From: Ciona intestinalis
Lineage: Eukaryota; Chordata; Ascidiacea; Phlebobranchia; Cionidae
Assembly (NCBI RefSeq): GCF_000224145.3
Contig: NC_020170.2
Span: 1,444,300 to 1,508,299 of the forward strand
Direction: 5' to 3'
DNA length: 64,000 nucleotides
Every line of letters begins with the position of its first letter. The stretch's first letter is position 1. Shown one piece after another: positions 11,266 through 24,813 of this stretch. The position numbers and the translations under genes are program-made. The notes below the pieces were generated by a model. The model had not been told where the DNA came from. It worked only from the letters and a program-made list of their open reading frames with translations, and did no database searches.

Positions 11266-11704
11266 GACGCCGTGGCAGAGTGGTCAGCGTGCCTGCCTGT
11301 AACCCAGAGGGAACGGGTTGAAGGCTCGTCACTGCTACCATTGTGGCGTTGTGTACCATTGCGGGCAACCACCTTAGACTGCCCATGGACTGCCATACAT
11401 AAAAAATTACCCACTAAGCAACATTGGCTGCATGGTAAGTTGTAAACTGGCACAAATAAGGAGTACCTGTGTTATATAGTGAGGTGGGGAAAGGTGGGAC
11501 ACCTTTAGCACACAATATCCTAATATCCTGGTCGTGTTTTAAACAATTAACAACTGTCTATGAAAGTCGCAATGACAAGATTTTATAATTCTTTGAGTGT
11601 TCTTTGTTTACTACCAAAATGTACGAGAAAATAGAATGAAAAGGTGTCCCATCTTCTCCCATCCTACTATATAACGACTGTCGTTTTCCGGCCACGCGAG
11701 GATG
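11266..11704 (+). mobile_element. tRNA-derived SINE split by a MITE
   Basis: The head CGCCGTGGCAGAGTGG (A box) and GGGTTGAAGGC (B box) begin near 11270. The tail CGACTGTCGTTTTCCGGCC ends near 11704. A whole MITE (11475-11672) sits inside the GTTATAACGAC motif that is unbroken in other copies. Confidence 0.85.
11475..11672. mobile_element. MITE copy 8, nested in a SINE
   Basis: It runs from TAGTGAGGTGGGG to CCCATCCTACTA. The flanks GTTATA and TATAACGAC show a TA or TATA target duplication against the unbroken SINE sequence. Confidence 0.9.
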
Positions 11705-11708
11705 GTAA

Positions 11709-11925
11709 CGAGTTACCTTTATACTACTTTGTGGGTGTTTTTTTTGTACTTTTTCATTTTTTTTATGTATGACTGATATTTAGACAACCCATTAGTGACG
11801 ACTGGGTTGCAGCAATTTCCGTTAGGTGTCTTACTCAAGAACATATACGCCCACAACGGTAGCAGGGGGGAGCTTTGAACCTAAGGTTACAGGCAAGCGC
11901 GCTAACCGCCGGAAATTTCATTCAA
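11709..11925 (-). mobile_element. SINE fragment abutting the previous SINE tail-to-tail
   Basis: It reads GAGTTACC, then CTTTGTGGGTG, then GACAACCCATTAGTGACGAC, and ends in a decayed tRNA head (AGGCAAGCGCGCTAACCGCC). Confidence 0.75.
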
Positions 11926-12431
11926 CATTATACCGTGACTTTACAAGGAACTGGTCGTTCGGGTTTAAATGTTTTCTTCGTAGTGAGTTCGCCATCAGCA
12001 GGTAACCGGATATGATGCAAACTAGTCCCGTGATCAACAACCGCACCATTAAGTTCAAATACGTACCATCATTGTCTTACTGGATTAAAATCAAGTATAA
12101 AAGTGTATGCTACAGCCGACGGATATAAAATTGCTATAAATTTACCTGTTAAGAAAGTGAATCAAGCAGTATAAACAGTCGGTCATAAATTACGTAGTAT
12201 ATAACACGCATTAGACCAATCATATCCCTTGCCAAAAAAACGATCAGAGTAATAACTAAGAGCACTTTCTCTGTATTTTTGCGGGAAACGTTTTGTACGT
12301 AAGCTAATTTCTTCTTCTGCACGTAGGCTAATTTAATATGCTATGTATAGGTTTTGAAATATAGGCTAGATACTTTGCAAAGTTAATAAGATAACACAGA
12401 ATATAGATTTGGCGATAAAGAGGAATTAAAC

Positions 12432-15400
12432 ATGCAACTGAGGATTGATTGCTGGTTGATTCTCGCTGTGTCCATCGTTATAGTCCAGCAATGTAAGTGT
12501 TTAGATTAATTTTGGAATGAGTGTAACTTTTTATCCGCTTTCGATTTACCACGTGTGTAATTTGTGCGTGATTGTTTTTTTTTTCTGTGTGACTGACAAT
12601 TTGGAATTGGAGCAACTGTTGTTATGTTAAACTTCAAGCTTTATACTTTAAAGGCGACGCTGTATCAAGCTTTCACCGTAATTATACCATATCCTTGCCA
12701 TCACTGTCACCTGAGACGACTATCTACGTGAGGTATAAGCTCTGTCTGACGTCACAACCTCATTACGTCACAGCAAACGTGTCAGTCAAGAACCCCTCCC
12801 TTCCAAACACGTTCACCGCAACAGTGGTGGAGATATTGAAGCCAGGGGTTATTTTGAAGATAAAAAGAAATGATATAGAAGCGGGTTGGCCCGAGATGGA
12901 GATGATAGTGAACTTATATATCGTATTGGACACAGGTACGTTATATTTGGGCTCTTAGCTACCATTGGGGCGTATGTGTCCTTGGGCAAGGCACTTAATG
13001 GCGTTTGCTCCAACCCAGTGTTCCCCTAGTTGGCTGTTTAAATTGTTAGTCACACATAAGAAAGTAACTCGTAGTGAAACGATTGTTGATATTTCGCTAC
13101 GCGAAATTAAAGAGTTACATTCCTTTAATCTTACCCCGAAGTGCCTTTCCACGACCCTCACGCGTACAACTCGGATGCGTTCGCGGTGACATTCTCGATT
13201 CTAATAAACCTGTTTTAAATATTGTAAGGTGGGGAAAGATGGGATACCTTTTTATTTTATTTTATCGTCCTATTTGTAGTAAACAAAGAACATTTAAAGA
13301 ATTAATAAACTATATCCTTACGACTTCAACTTACCGTTTTTAGTTGTTTAAAATACGACCAGAATATTTGGATATTATGTGCAAAAGGTATCTCGTCTTT
13401 TCCCCAGTACTGCGCGTGTTTAATTACTGTAAAGATTAACAATCGTCGGCCTTTAACACTAACCTTGATTTATTTCTAAAGTAACGAAACCTTAAACTAA
13501 AAACGAATATAATAATAATCACATCCAGCCAACTGTGATGCTTTGTACGCAATCGGACAACGGAACAGCGGAGCTTACCAGTTTAACGTGGGCGGCGTTG
13601 ACATGAAAGTTTACTGCGATATGACGACATCTAACGGCGCTTGGACGGTAATTTTTGGAGTCACTAAATATCTTTACTAAAGTTAAACGAGTTTAGGTTT
13701 TCCAACGACGTTTTGACGGCTCTGTGGATTTTTACCAACCTTGGAAATATTATGAGGATGGATTTGGAAATGTTAATGCCGAGTTCTGGATGGGTGAGCT
13801 ATGTTTGTATGAAACATCTAACCAGACATTAATTAACACATCGCGTGTTTATTGGTTGAAATTACAGGTCAAACATTTGTTAAAAATATAACATAAAACT
13901 TTGTGCAAAATGTGTTGCATGGTTATAACAATATATGAAACAAAATATAGCCTATATACTATATGGGGTACGATTCGATACCGTAAGCATATAAAACCCA
14001 TTTTCCTGGTCGTGTTTTATAACATGTCCCATCTTACCCATTACTATTTTGTTTTAAGGTTTAAAGTATCTTCATCTACTGACAGAGAGTGGCAATTATC
14101 TTCTAAGACTCGACATGACACTTTGTAACGGCACATCAGTCTCTAGAGAATACTCGTAAGTTTAATTCTTATTTATCGGGCTGTGCAATCTTACCGTTTC
14201 AACGAAATCGTAAAAATATCACTTTAACCTAAATTAACAGAACCCGTTTTTGTTGCCTTAGAGCACAAAACAACATAGCATTATTGGCACTATAAAACAA
14301 ATCTTGCATCTTATGTTTAAATATTCAATACTAAGTTTGAAAAAAAACTACCATTGGAACGTAACAACCAATAAAATGACTATACATCGGCAAATTATAT
14401 CGGGAAACAACACAAGTTTAAAGTCGCAAATTAAAAGTGACAATTCAGAATTGCGATCTATAAAGATAAATAGCTTGTAAGAGGTAAAACTGACCTGGTT
14501 ATTTTGTTTGGGGGTTAAGAACTATTAACTTTAAATGAACATATACGGCCTATCTATGTAAACCATATACAATCTATTTTGCTTTGGTTTAAATGTACAT
14601 CGGTCAGCTAAATGTATAGTATAGGGTGGGGGAATATGGGACACCTTTTAACTCTATTTTCTCGTCCCATCTGGTAGTAAACAAAGAAAATTCAAAAAAA
14701 TTTAAAACAGTATCCTCACGACTCTCATAGACTGTTGTTAATTGTTTGAAACACGATCAGGACCTTTGGATATTACATGCTAAAGGTGGCCCATCTGCCC
14801 CCACCCTACGATATGATAATACGGGAAATCAGTGAGCAAGAATTATAACAAACAAATGCGTTTCAGAAACTTTCGTGTTGGTAACGCATCTACAAATTAT
14901 ACTTTGACTGTAGACAACTATATACATTATACAGGTTAGTAAAACTGCCACTTAAAACGTTTTTATATTTTTGTCTTGCATATTTTTATCGCTGTGTTAT
15001 ATTTAAGGATAGGGGAATATGGAACGACTGTTCATTTTTTCTCGTCCCATTTGCTGGTAAACAAAGAACATTCAAAGAATTATAAAACCGTATCCTCACG
15101 ACTATCACAGGCCCTTGTTAATTGTTTAAAACACGATCAGGATATTTAGATATTATGTGCTAAAGGTGTCCCGTCTTCCCCCACCCTACTATATAACTTA
15201 CAAATGTTTTGTCTGATCCGTATAAACAGCACTAAGAACTCATCAAGGAATGCAATTTTCAACTTTCGACCGGGACAACGATAACCACGATACCAATAAT
15301 TGTGCAAAAAAGTTCCAGGGCGGATGGTGGTATAACAGTTGCATGAATGCAAATTTAAATGGACTTTATGGTCCATGCGATACTTTTCGAACATATTTAC

Positions 15401-15471
15401 ACTTCAAAACTCTGGATACTGATTTGGAGGGGACACTCACAAAGGTAGAAATGAAATTCAAACAAAATTAG
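12432..15471 (+). CDS. Secreted fibrinogen-related protein with N-terminal H-type-lectin-like module
   Basis: Seven exons (12432-12492, 12654-12935, 13529-13647, 13697-13793, 14059-14155, 14867-14934, 15230-15471) give 321 residues, all in phase. Residues 1-20 are a signal peptide. Exon 2 carries the module shared with the 2307-3836 gene ([38 protein letters not shown]). Exons 3-7 form a complete fibrinogen-related domain: [59 protein letters not shown], then [17 protein letters not shown] and GGWWYNSC, with the acidic calcium loop and the paired Cys. Introns hold several MITEs. It is likely extracellular sugar- or acetyl-group binding, like ficolins; ligand unknown. Confidence 0.88.
12956..13075 (+). 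mobile_element. SINE fragment in intron 2 of the fibrinogen-related gene
   Basis: It shows GGGGCGTATGTGTCC, then TTGGGCAAGGCACTTAATGG, then GCTCCAACCCAGTG. The tRNA head is missing. Confidence 0.7.
13224..13411. mobile_element. MITE copy 9, in intron 2
   Basis: It runs from GTAAGGTGGGGAAAGATGGG to CTCGTCTTTTCCCCAGTACT. The interior is well kept. Confidence 0.75.
13958..14048. mobile_element. Decayed MITE remnant in intron 4
   Basis: Only the ends (TATATGGGGTACG and TGTCCCATCTTACCCATTAC) and a short CTGGTCGTGTTTTA stretch remain. The paralogous intron at about 18050 has lost most of it. Confidence 0.45.
14617..14812. mobile_element. MITE copy 10, in intron 5
   Basis: It runs from TAGTATAGGGTGGGGGAATA to GCCCCCACCCTACGATA. 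The paralogous intron of the second fibrinogen gene lacks it (AGCTAAATATTATATAAGGG at about 18407), giving a candidate empty site. Confidence 0.8.
15003..15193. mobile_element. MITE copy 11, in intron 6
   Basis: It starts at the decayed TTAAGGATAGGGGAATATGG and ends CTTCCCCCACCCTACTATA, 36 bp before the last acceptor. A MITE of opposite orientation occupies the same site in the paralogue (18599-18788). Confidence 0.75.
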
Positions 15472-16876
15472 TTTGGTTCAATTCATGTTTTGGTTGGCCT
15501 TTTTACTTTTTACAAAAAAGGTGTAAACAATGTTGTACAAGGGCATATTAGTATATAGAATACAATCATTACCCCTATATTGACCAATAAGTACTCTGCT
15601 TAATAACAAAAGCAAAATAGCAGCCACGCCAGTTCTGTAATATACACTGTACATGTAGCACTCGCTTTGTAAATAAAATATTTCGATTTTGTTGGGTGTG
15701 TGTGTGTGTTCTTGTAAATTACTTAAACTCGGTGGCCCCAATAGATCGTCCATATTATTCCCAGGATGTGGTAAAATGGCGGAATTTGAAACCATTATTA
15801 CTGAAAAAACATGATTTTGGTTNNNNNNNNNNNNNNNNNNNNNNNNNNNNNNNNNNNNNNNNNNNNNNNNNNGTCAAATATTATTTACTCCACATTATTC
15901 CTAGATTTTATATTATATTACAAGATTTATATTATAAATATATTTTAAATGTTAAAACAACCGCTATACGTGTTTTCTAGCTTTGTATCGCTTACAAGAA
16001 CTAAATGAACACATGCCGACCATGCATTTGTATAGGCGATTAACGCTCTGTGGGCTCCGTAATGGCGGACACGAGCGCCGTTTTCTAACTTGGTCTATAC
16101 TAACTTTGGTTAAAACCACTTTGAAATTTTGTTTCAAACAAACAAGCTGATATTTAGCGGTTCACACACTTATGTCAAAAAGAAGTCAGACTGCGTGCAA
16201 AGTGGTGTTGGATAAATCTCCATAAAATCCCTATGTATGTTAGTTAATAAATGAATTTATTTTTGTAAATTCGCGTAAATAACACGAAGTAAGATTGCAC
16301 TGTTTCAAAATCAACAACGAACACATAGAATGAAAAAGTGTCCCATCTTTTCCAACTCTATACTACATCAGTATATTATATCACAATTTTACAATTACAC
16401 ATTCGGTATCCAATTAATGAATTACCAACAAATGAAAAAAAATATATTTCAGCCTATTTTATTAAACTACAAAACGGTTTTAAAATATAAAACTATGGGA
16501 TCCTTAAATAAAGATTTTAAAACGGTATTCCACCTTGCCCCACGTCCCAACTTATACCATCACCCCATTATATCTTGCGCTCTTAGCAAGGATATAACGT
16601 TAACTCATTAGAAATTAAACCAAGCTGTAATACAAACAGTCTCTTTGAACTAATCATAAAATTTGCAACGAAAATCGATCCCGAGTATAATATAGACTTC
16701 TCCCCGTATTTTCGAGGTAAAAGCTTTGCCGACGTAATATCTTCTCTACTAAAGTATATAGTCACATCCGAGTGGCTTATTTGATGTTACTTCGGTTGTG
16801 TAGTAGACCATATTCTCTCTGTACAGTAAGTAGTTTAACAGCACAGAATAAAGATTCTCCGATTGAAGAATAAAAC
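15472..16876. other. Intergenic between the two fibrinogen-related genes
   Basis: No gene is seen. It holds a short (GT)n run at 15695, the N gap at 15823-15872 and a decayed MITE-like piece at about 16335-16575 (TGTCCCATCTTTTCC; CCACCTTGCCCCAC). Confidence 0.5.
15823..15872. other. Assembly gap (50 N)
   Basis: A run of exactly 50 N of unknown true length. Confidence 0.99.
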
Positions 16877-17384
16877 ATGCAATCGGGGATTGATTGCTGG
16901 TTCATTCTCGCTGTGTCAATCTTTATAGTCAAGCAATGTAAGTGTTTACATTTTTTATTAGACATACTAAACCATGCATTGTAATCTGTTTAACTGTAAA
17001 CACGCTTCTTTGTTTAATTCTATACTTTAAAGGCGATGCTGTATCAAGTTTTCACCGTAATTATACCATATCCTTGTCATCACCGTCACCTGAGACGACT
17101 ACCTACGTCAGGTATAAGCTCTGTCTGACGTCACAACCTCATTACGTCACAGCAAACGTGTCAGTCAAGAACCTCTCCCTTCCAAACACGTTCACTGCAA
17201 CAGCGATAAAGATATTGAAGTCAGGGGTTATTTTGAAGATAAAAAGAAATGATATAGAAGCGGCCTGGACCGAGATAGAGATGATAGTGAACTTATATAT
17301 CGTATTGGACACAGGTACGCCTGTAGAAGTTTGATAATCTTTGGCGTGTTTATCATATAACACTGGCCTTGTGTTTATAAAAGT

Positions 17385-17534
17385 ATAGTACCTTGGGGGT
17401 AAGATGATTATATTGTTAGCATCTATAAATCTTATCATGATTATAGTAATATAATTTTATAAATGTTATTTGTTTACTACCAAATGAGAAAAGAACGGTT
17501 ACAAAACATGACCCATCTTTTCTCACCTTACTAT
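17385..17534. mobile_element. Decayed MITE in intron 2 of the second fibrinogen-related gene
   Basis: TAGTACCTTGGGGGTAAGAT at the left and CCCATCTTTTCTCACCTTAC at the right, with TTTGTTTACTACCAAATGAG inside. Confidence 0.55.
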
Positions 17535-18598
17535 AACTGTAGCGTACAACAAAAAAAACATTAATTCGTTATAATAATCACATCCAGCCAATTGTGATGC
17601 TTTGTACGCAATCGGACAACGGAACAGCGAAGCTTACCAGTTTAACGTGGGCGGCGTTGACATGAAAATTTACTGTGATATGACGACACCTAACGGCGCT
17701 TGGACGGTAATATCTTAAATCGCTGAATATCTTTACTAAAACTAAACGAGTTTAGGTTTTCCAACGACGTTCTGACGGCTCTGTGGATTTTTACCAACCT
17801 TGGAAATATTATGAGGATGGATTTGGAAATGTTAATGCAGAATTCTGGATGGGTGAGCTATGTTTGTATAAAAAATGTGACCAGACACTAATTATCACAT
17901 CGCGTGTCGACGGTTTATTGGTTAAAATTACAGGTCAAACATTTTTCCATAAAAAGGAACGGCAAAGAAACAATTATGAAACTTCTTTTTTTTTCGTTTT
18001 TTTTTGTTGATATAAAAATTTATGAAACAATATAGCTTAGAATATACTATAAGGAGAACGATTCGATACCCTTTACTATTTTGTTTTAAGGTTTAAAGTA
18101 TCTTCATCTGCTGATAGAGAGTGGCAATTATCTTCTAAGACTTGACATGACACTTTGTAACGGCACATCAGTCTTCCGAGAATACTCGTAAGTTTAATTC
18201 TATTTAATGAGCTGTGCTATATACCGTTTCAACGAAATCGCAGAATTATCATTTTAACCTAAATTAAATTGACACTAACAGATCCTTCGGTTTTCGTTGC
18301 ACAAAAAAAACAGCACAAAAAACATAAAATATTGCCACTTATGTTTGCCCATTGCCTAACTAAGCCATATGATCCATTTGCTTTGGTTCCAATGTACATC
18401 GGTCAGCTAAATATTATATAAGGGTGAAATCAGCCAGTAAGCATTATAACAAATACGTTTCAGCAACTTTCGTGTTGGTAATGCATCTACAAATTATACT
18501 TTGACTGTAGACAACTATATACATTATACAGGTTAGTAAAACTGTCACTTTAAAACGTTTTATATTTTAGTCCTTTATGTTTTTATCGCTACATTATA

Positions 18599-18788
18599 TA
18601 ATAGAGTGGGAAAGATGAGACATCTTTGGCATGTAATATCCAAATATCCTGAACCTATTTTAAACAATTAACAACGGTCTACGGATGCCGCGAGGAAACG
18701 GTTAAATATTTTTTTGAATATTCTTTGTGCTATTAAGTGGAAAGAGAAAATAAAATTAAAAGGTGTCCCATCTCCCCAATCCCATCTT
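18599..18788. mobile_element. MITE copy 12, in intron 6 of the second copy
   Basis: TATAATAGAGTGGGAAAGAT at the left and GTCCCATCTCCCCAATCCC at the right. It occupies the same relative site as the MITE at 15003-15193 but is reversed. Confidence 0.75.
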
Positions 18789-19209
18789 ACAAATGTTTTG
18801 TCTGTATAAACAGCACTAAGAACTCATCAAGGGATGCAATTTTCAACTTTCGACCGTGACAACGATAAAGTCAATACCAATAAGCAAAAAAGTTCCAGGG
18901 TGGATGGTGGTATAACAGTTGCATGAATGCAAACCTAAATGGAGTTTATGGTTCGTGCGAAACCGATGAAATGTATCTACACTTCAAAAGTATTGGTACT
19001 TTGACGGATGGGACACTCACAAAAACAGAAATGAAGTTTAAACCAAATCATTAGATTGGTTTAAAACTTAAGCATAATAGTTCCTGAAATACGCTCATCG
19101 CACATATATTGACCATTATGCCAACACGGTTTAATAGCTCAAGGCAAACTTATAACCACGATAGTTGTGTAATATACCGTAACACTCGATTTGTAAACAG
19201 TATTTATAT

Positions 19210-19802
19210 ACTAGGGTGGGAAAATGGAATACCTTTTCATTCTCGCTTGTCGTCGCATTTGGTATAGTAATAAAGAATTATAAACCCGTTTCCTTAGAAC
19301 TCAAAAAAAAATCGATCGTGTATTTAACAAGGTATTACGACGCATTTCAGGGTCGTGAAGTTACGGTTATACAATGTTCTTTGTTACCTATATAAGTGGG
19401 ATGGGAAAATAGAATCATATATCCCTTCTTACCCCAGCAACCTACTACATAGTAGGATGGAAAAGATGGGACACCTTTCTTCCACTTTTCTCGTCTCATT
19501 TTGTAGTAAACAAGGAACATTCAAAGAATTATAAACCCGTATTCTAACGACTCACATAGACCGTTGTTAAATGTTTAAAACACGATCAGGATATTTTGGT
19601 ATTATGTGCTACTTTCACGAATTTAAAAGAATAGTGTGGTTGATTTAAAGTGATATAGGAATATAGTGAACAAAGACAATTCAAAGGATTATAAAACCGC
19701 ATCCTCATGACTCCTATATACTGTTGTTAATTGTTTAAACACGATCAGAATATTAGGATATTGTGTGCTAAGGGTGTCCTATCTTACCCCACAGTACTAC
19801 AT
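19210..19802. mobile_element. Cluster of three abutting MITEs
   Basis: Three family members lie end to end: about 19210-19449 (diverged, ends CTACTACATAGTAGG), 19448-19618 (well kept interior, right end missing) and 19630-19800 (left end decayed, right end TTACCCCACAGTACTA). Confidence 0.65.
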
Positions 19803-20730
19803 GTGGGGTCATGTCACAGTGGTGGTTTGTGAAACAGAACACACGTGTTGTAAAGAGCATCGTTGCCGCGCCACGCGGATTAATAAGTTTTATTTATTCA
19901 TATAGTCCACAGCCAATATTTGACAGCAGACACGCAATTAAGTCGGATTGCATCATTTTAAACTGTTTCTTAATAAAAGAACTGTGTAAGCCGTAAAAGA
20001 AGCCATCGCGATTTTTGCAGGAATTGGCTATACCAATTCATTGTCAGTTAGGCTGCTAACTTTGTAAATAACCTGTTAGTTGGTCACACAACCTGGTACC
20101 ATGCGTACAGGTCGCACTTTCCGTCGCGCTCTTTCAATGTAATTTATAGTTACCAAGTCAACTGCTATAACACAAACGTTATTGCTTTCGGGCATCACTA
20201 AAACATGAACAAAAGGTAAGCGTTGGTTCCCGACGCTGTAACAAACAGTTTAAACGAAAACGATTTGCACAAGTCCGATCCTGACCGCGTTAGTTTCCCG
20301 GCAAAAGAAACGGCTGGCGTGTTCACTCTGTTTACTTAAAACGCCAACGACCATTTAACTCTTTGGAGAGAGAAGGGTATTTAATTTCATCTCGTCGCGG
20401 CGCGTTTCTATCACGTGTTATGACACGATTTGCGCGGGAATATCGTTAAGTCTTTACTCGCCCAATCTCATGCGAGCCACGTTTAGTGAACAGTTATGGT
20501 TTCGTAGGGTAACTATGCAGTACCAGGGGTTAGTTTTATAAAGTAAATTGCAGTGTATACCATGTAAGTGTTGAAAGTAAAGTAGTTGAGGCTTTATGGC
20601 ATAAAAACAACAACGTTAGCGGCTAGCGTGTTGCAAACTTTGGCTGTTTTTATAATTTTATTTACGTTGATATAACCATTTCAGATATTTTGTTCACTAA
20701 GGTCTACATACATGTAAACTTTATTTTATC
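19803..20730. other. Upstream region of the ZNF367-like gene
   Basis: No coding exon is seen. The stretch from about 20270 is locally GC-richer, with an E-box CACGTG at 20412-20417 and a perfect E2F-type site at 20429-20440. It is likely the promoter, with transcription probably starting between the E2F site and 20731. Confidence 0.5.
20429..20440 (+). promoter_or_regulatory. E2F-type binding site
   Basis: TTTGCGCGGGAA matches the full E2F consensus, about 290 bp upstream of the ZNF367-like start codon. Vertebrate ZNF367 is cell-cycle regulated, which fits. The site is seen directly; its use is inferred. Confidence 0.6.
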
Positions 20731-24103
<3,373 letters not shown>

Positions 24104-24813
24104 ATAACTCTTATTGCGTTCAAAAAGTTCCACTGTTTATAAAACAAACTTATAATTGCACTGTTAGGTTTCAGAAGCTTGTTTCAAACAATTGCTCTTT
24201 TATATTTTAAATGTTCCAAGTCAGTTTCTCAAGCAAATCATTGTTTTTGAGTTTTCCTGATCAGACATGCCTTGTAATTTGATAACTTTCTTTGATATTC
24301 GACTCTTAGTGTTAAATCTCCCACTAATTGTAATGAGATGCTATTATTTACACCATGCAGGTTTAAACCTGTTTTGATGACACATTTTGTTTGTTATGTT
24401 GCTATGCAACATTTAAATCAACTTTGTACCACTGCCACGTCAACACGTTTTTGTTGATTTATTCCTTTTTTAGATTTGCAATTAGGTGTTCGCTGCTTCA
24501 TGCTAAGCAGCATTATTGGCTGCTCTAATTAATGTGTAGTAGCATGTGCACAAATGTTTTATTGGAATATTTATGTATTTTCAATCAATTATATATTATT
24601 GTTGCATGTCGTACAGTTAATTTCTCTGGTGAAAGCTGGCTGTGTGTTGTTGCTTCTTATGGGTGTTTTAATTATATTGTGTTTTATTATTACCAATATT
24701 ACTTAGCAATTCTTCATATTCAGAAGATACTTTGCACACAGATAGCAATAAAAGAGAAACAGAATCAAGTTTTGTGTATTAACATAACAGTATAACATCA
24801 ACATATATTTTAA
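24104..24813. other. Shared 3' region of two convergent genes
   Basis: The ZNF367 stop (24103) and the receptor stop (24814, minus) are 710 bp apart. A plus-strand AATAAA lies at 24747-24752 and minus-strand AATAAA motifs at 24683-24688 and 24558-24563. The two 3' UTRs probably overlap. Confidence 0.55.
24747..24752 (+). terminator. Polyadenylation signal, ZNF367
   Basis: An AATAAA hexamer about 640 bp after the ZNF367 stop codon, the best plus-strand candidate before the convergent gene. Confidence 0.5.

Larger units (their letters stand above)
16877..19054 (+). pseudogene. Second fibrinogen-related gene copy, frameshifted in last exon
   Basis: This is a tandem duplicate of the gene at 12432. 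Exons 16877-16937, 17033-17314, 17588-17706, 17756-17852, 18091-18187, 18464-18531 and the last exon from 18814 match it in number, length and phase. In the last exon four bases are missing relative to the first copy, near 18882. The frame therefore ends at a TGA at 18924-18926, after GITVA, losing the Cys and GGWWY core. The ancestral stop position is 19052-19054. Exons 1-6 are otherwise open and conserved, so the loss is recent, polymorphic or an assembly error. If translated as is, it would yield a FReD without its C-terminal third. Confidence 0.75.

Noticed and set aside
11236-11445. Small plus-strand reading frame and a tRNA-like sequence near 11270
   Set aside because: The A- and B-box-like motifs belong to the head of the SINE, and the reading frame is SINE sequence. 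A functional tRNA fold was not supported.
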